From Clostridia bacterium (lineage in GTDB: Bacteria; Bacillota_A; Clostridia; Oscillospirales; CAG-272), in the NCBI GenBank assembly GCA_017626655.1, contig JAGAIH010000269.1:1-7418 (forward strand): DNA of 7,418 nt, written 5' to 3'. Under the pieces are notes generated by a model. The model searched no databases and was not told the DNA's origin. It worked only from the letters and a program-made list of their open reading frames with translations. The translations under genes and the position numbers were made by a program. Below, piece after piece: positions 6,174 through 7,418 of this stretch (position 1 is its first letter; every line of letters begins with the position of its first letter).

Positions 6174-6588
6174 ACAGGTTCTTCTTGGTAAACGCAAAGG
6201 GCAATAACTCCCCAAGCGTCATCACCCGCATCACCTCGGGTGTCCCCAGGATCACGGGCATATCGGGCTCGCAAAACTCTGCCAGCACCTGACGGCACAC
6301 CCCGCAAGGCGTGCAAGCGGCGTCCAGAGTCTCCCCTGAGCCCCCCACCACGGCGATGGCGGTAAACTCCCGTACACCCTCGCTGACCGCCTTGAAGACC
6401 GCCGTCCGCTCGGCGCAGTTGGTGGGGGTGTAGCCCGCGTTCTCAATGTTACAGCCCGTGTAGACGGTCCCGTCGGCCCCCAAGAGTGCCGCCCCTACGC
6501 GGTAGCCCGAGTAGGGGGAGTAGGAATATTCCCGGGCGGCTATAGCCGAGGCCATGAGGGAGGCGTAAAGCTGTTCTTTGTCGGTCAT
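6172..6588 (-). CDS. cdd: Cytidine deaminase
   Basis: Cdd deaminates cytidine and deoxycytidine to uridine and deoxyuridine in pyrimidine salvage. The start at 6588 (138 aa) is preferred over the in-frame ATG at 6612, because GGAG (plus 6596-6599) is 7 nt upstream and the length then matches the short, homotetrameric bacterial form. Zinc ligands are Cys58 in NCAERTA and Cys95 and Cys98 in PCGVCRQ. Glu60 is the catalytic proton shuttle. Asn47 and Glu49 in GCNIENAGY contact the ribose. SPYSGYRVGAAL near the N-terminus is typical. It follows the DUF4830-like gene by 60 nt, where a weak promoter (TTGATT, 19 nt, TATGAT) can be drawn but not trusted. pdp, coding for the next enzyme of the pathway, lies downstream after the repeat cluster. 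Confidence 0.96.
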   Translation of the reverse strand: MTDKEQLYASLMASAIAAREYSYSPYSGYRVGAALLGADGTVYTGCNIENAGYTPTNCAERTAVFKAVSEGVREFTAIAVVGGSGETLDAACTPCGVCRQVLAEFCEPDMPVILGTPEVMRVMTLGELLPFAFTKKNL

Positions 6589-6648
6589 GTGCTTTCTCCG
6601 ATCTTGGATCATAAACGATATGTTGGAAAATAAATCAAAAATAGAATA

Positions 6649-7185
6649 TTACTCCTCCGCGGGCTTCTCAAAACCATGGATGAACCCATTCACGTCCGCC
6701 GAGCAGATATCCCCGCCGATGACGCGGTTCCGGTATACCAGGACGTTGGCGTACACCGTCCCCTCGTAGCCCTCGTAGTCAGTCACCGTAAAGGTGTGGC
6801 GGGTCACCGTCTTCTTCTTGTACTTGGACAGGTCCAGCCCCTGGGCCTTCTGTAGCTCGTTGTAACCCGCGAAGACCTTGTCGAACTCGGCGGGGATGGT
6901 GACCTCCCGGGTCTCAACCGACCCCGCGTCCACCACCCAGCCGAACTGGGATAGGAATCTCGCCGCGTCGTCGGCGGTCTTGACCTTGTCGTAGCGCACT
7001 GACACCGTCACCCCCGACTCGGCCTCGGGGGCGTCCACCGCCAGCCCGCCGTTCTGGCTGGGCTTTTGGGTGTCTCCCCCCGCGTAGGCGGGAACAAAGG
7101 CGATGAGGGTGATGAGGGCGGCCATGGCAACGCAGAGGATGCCGAAAAACTTGATACTGCTGGCTTTGAAGGAGTAAATGAACAT
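6649..7185 (-). CDS. Exported or membrane-anchored DUF4830-like protein
   Basis: The product is 178 aa. Residues 13-33 are a hydrophobic segment after a Lys-containing start, followed by AYA-GG, so it is either a cleaved signal peptide (cut after residue 35) or an N-terminal anchor. Residues 36-60 are a polar linker. The C-terminal part (about 64-172) has ARFLSQFGW, VTIPAEFDKVF, NELQKAQGLDLSKYK and a tail ending NRVIGGDICSADVNGFIHGF. I recall this pattern as DUF4830 of Bacillota, whose function is unknown; the assignment is from memory. GGAGG (plus-strand CCTCC at 7194-7198) lies 8 nt upstream, a strong site that fixes the start. The upstream side carries heptad repeats and an insertion sequence reading the other way, which may have displaced its original promoter. 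It is the first gene of the minus-strand series. Confidence 0.78.
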   Translation of the reverse strand: MFIYSFKASSIKFFGILCVAMAALITLIAFVPAYAGGDTQKPSQNGGLAVDAPEAESGVTVSVRYDKVKTADDAARFLSQFGWVVDAGSVETREVTIPAEFDKVFAGYNELQKAQGLDLSKYKKKTVTRHTFTVTDYEGYEGTVYANVLVYRNRVIGGDICSADVNGFIHGFEKPAEE

Positions 7186-7247
7186 ACCCGTAACCTCCGT
7201 ATATGGATAATTGGTATATCCTATGCGGGGGGATGGGAAAGTATGAG

Positions 7248-7282
7248 TTACAAGATACGAGATACAAGATACAAGATGAAAG
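7248..7282. repeat. Five tandem 7-bp repeats beside the insertion sequence
   Basis: Five heptads run without a gap: TTACAAG, ATACGAG, ATACAAG, ATACAAG and ATGAAAG. The central units are the same heptamer seen between cdd and pdp at 6073-6173, so this is a dispersed repeat family and not a local accident. The array lies upstream of the DUF4830-like gene and stops about one base before the inferred end of the IS3-type element. Confidence 0.75.
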
Positions 7283-7296
7283 TTGTATAATAAAAG

Positions 7297-7325
7297 TGGA
7301 CAAACCGAGAAGTTAATGGTATAAT
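7297..7325 (+). promoter_or_regulatory. Promoter of the insertion-sequence transposase
   Basis: TGGACA (7297-7302, one mismatch to consensus) and TATAAT (7320-7325, perfect) are 17 nt apart, and TGG directly before the -10 gives an extended element. The -35 lies in the inferred terminal repeat. Transcription would start near 7332, about 16 nt before the ATG at 7348, with AAGGGGTG as the ribosome binding site. Confidence 0.8.
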
Positions 7326-7347
7326 TAACTTGGAAAGGGGTGAGTCC

Positions 7348-7418
7348 ATGAGAAGAACGTACAGCAGAGACTTCAAGATCAAAGTGTGCGAGTTAGTCAT
7401 CAAAGAGAATCTGAGTAC
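7348..7418 (+). CDS. IS3-family transposase OrfA, N-terminal fragment
   Basis: Twenty-three complete codons and part of the next are present, starting MRRTYSRDFKIKVCELVI. The Y-S-x-x-F-K-x-x-V/A-C pattern followed by a helix is the usual start of the helix-turn-helix OrfA of IS3/IS150-type elements, which binds the terminal repeats and, through frameshift fusion with OrfB, makes the active transposase. AAGGGG lies 7-8 nt upstream. The gene is cut only by the window edge; whether it is complete beyond cannot be seen. Other HTH_Tnp_1 families share this start, so the IS3 call is probable, not certain. Confidence 0.8.
   Translation, partial: MRRTYSRDFKIKVCELVIKENLS

Larger units (their letters stand above)
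7284..7418 (+). mobile_element. Left end of an IS3-family insertion sequence, truncated by the window
   Basis: The boundary is inferred: the DNA from 7284 begins TGTATAATAAAAGTGGACA. The leading TG and the AAAAGT-GGACA type of terminal sequence are what I expect of IS3-family left ends, and an OrfA-like frame starts 64 nt inside. The right end, the remaining transposase and the target duplication are outside the window, so neither the subgroup nor intactness can be judged. Confidence 0.65.

Noticed and set aside
6589..6648. Promoter for cdd (TTGATT, 19 nt, TATGAT)
   Set aside because: The spacer is too long and both hexamers deviate; cdd may equally be transcribed from upstream.

Overview
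The window looks like a chromosomal segment of a GC-rich member of the Bacillota, most likely an uncultured gut- or rumen-type clostridium. The evidence is strong AGGA/GGAGG ribosome binding sites, sigma-A type promoters, a Pdp-type (433 aa) pyrimidine-nucleoside phosphorylase, a tetramer-type cytidine deaminase, a Gram-positive style MetA, a DUF4830-like protein and a lipoprotein with a Thr/Pro/acidic linker. The taxonomy is inferred from family resemblance and composition, not from a search.

Layout, left to right. (1) 2-901 (+): metA lacking only its first few codons, ending in a hairpin terminator (908-950) that also serves the convergent gene. (2) 954-1634 (-): an AT-rich gene for a four-helix membrane protein of unknown function, with an almost consensus promoter (1668-1696). 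(3) 1745-1783: terminator of the large minus-strand gene series. (4) Reading leftwards on the minus strand from 7185: a DUF4830-like exported protein, cdd (cytidine deaminase), pdp (pyrimidine-nucleoside phosphorylase), a zinc-dependent phospholipase C-like protein, and a surface lipoprotein that joins a ComEC-like metallo-beta-lactamase domain to a LamG-like domain. (5) From about 7284 (+): the left end of an IS3-family insertion sequence with its promoter and the first 23 complete codons of its OrfA; it runs off the window.

Intergenic DNA carries much of the unusual structure. A 108-bp composite of inverted hairpin repeats lies between the phospholipase-like gene and pdp (4611-4718). A family of 7-bp GATACAA-type repeats sits between pdp and cdd (6073-6173) and again beside the insertion sequence (7248-7282). 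A 13-nt inverted repeat flanks the lipoprotein gene (1787-1799 and 3819-3831).

How the genes may work together: Cdd turns cytidine and deoxycytidine into uridine and deoxyuridine, and Pdp cleaves these to uracil and (deoxy)ribose-1-phosphate, so the two form a pyrimidine salvage pair. The co-directional surface metallo-hydrolase resembles the nuclease-like domain of ComEC. One hypothesis is that it breaks down nucleic acids outside the cell and feeds the salvage pair. This is inference only. metA, the AT-rich membrane gene and the insertion sequence appear functionally unrelated to this cluster.
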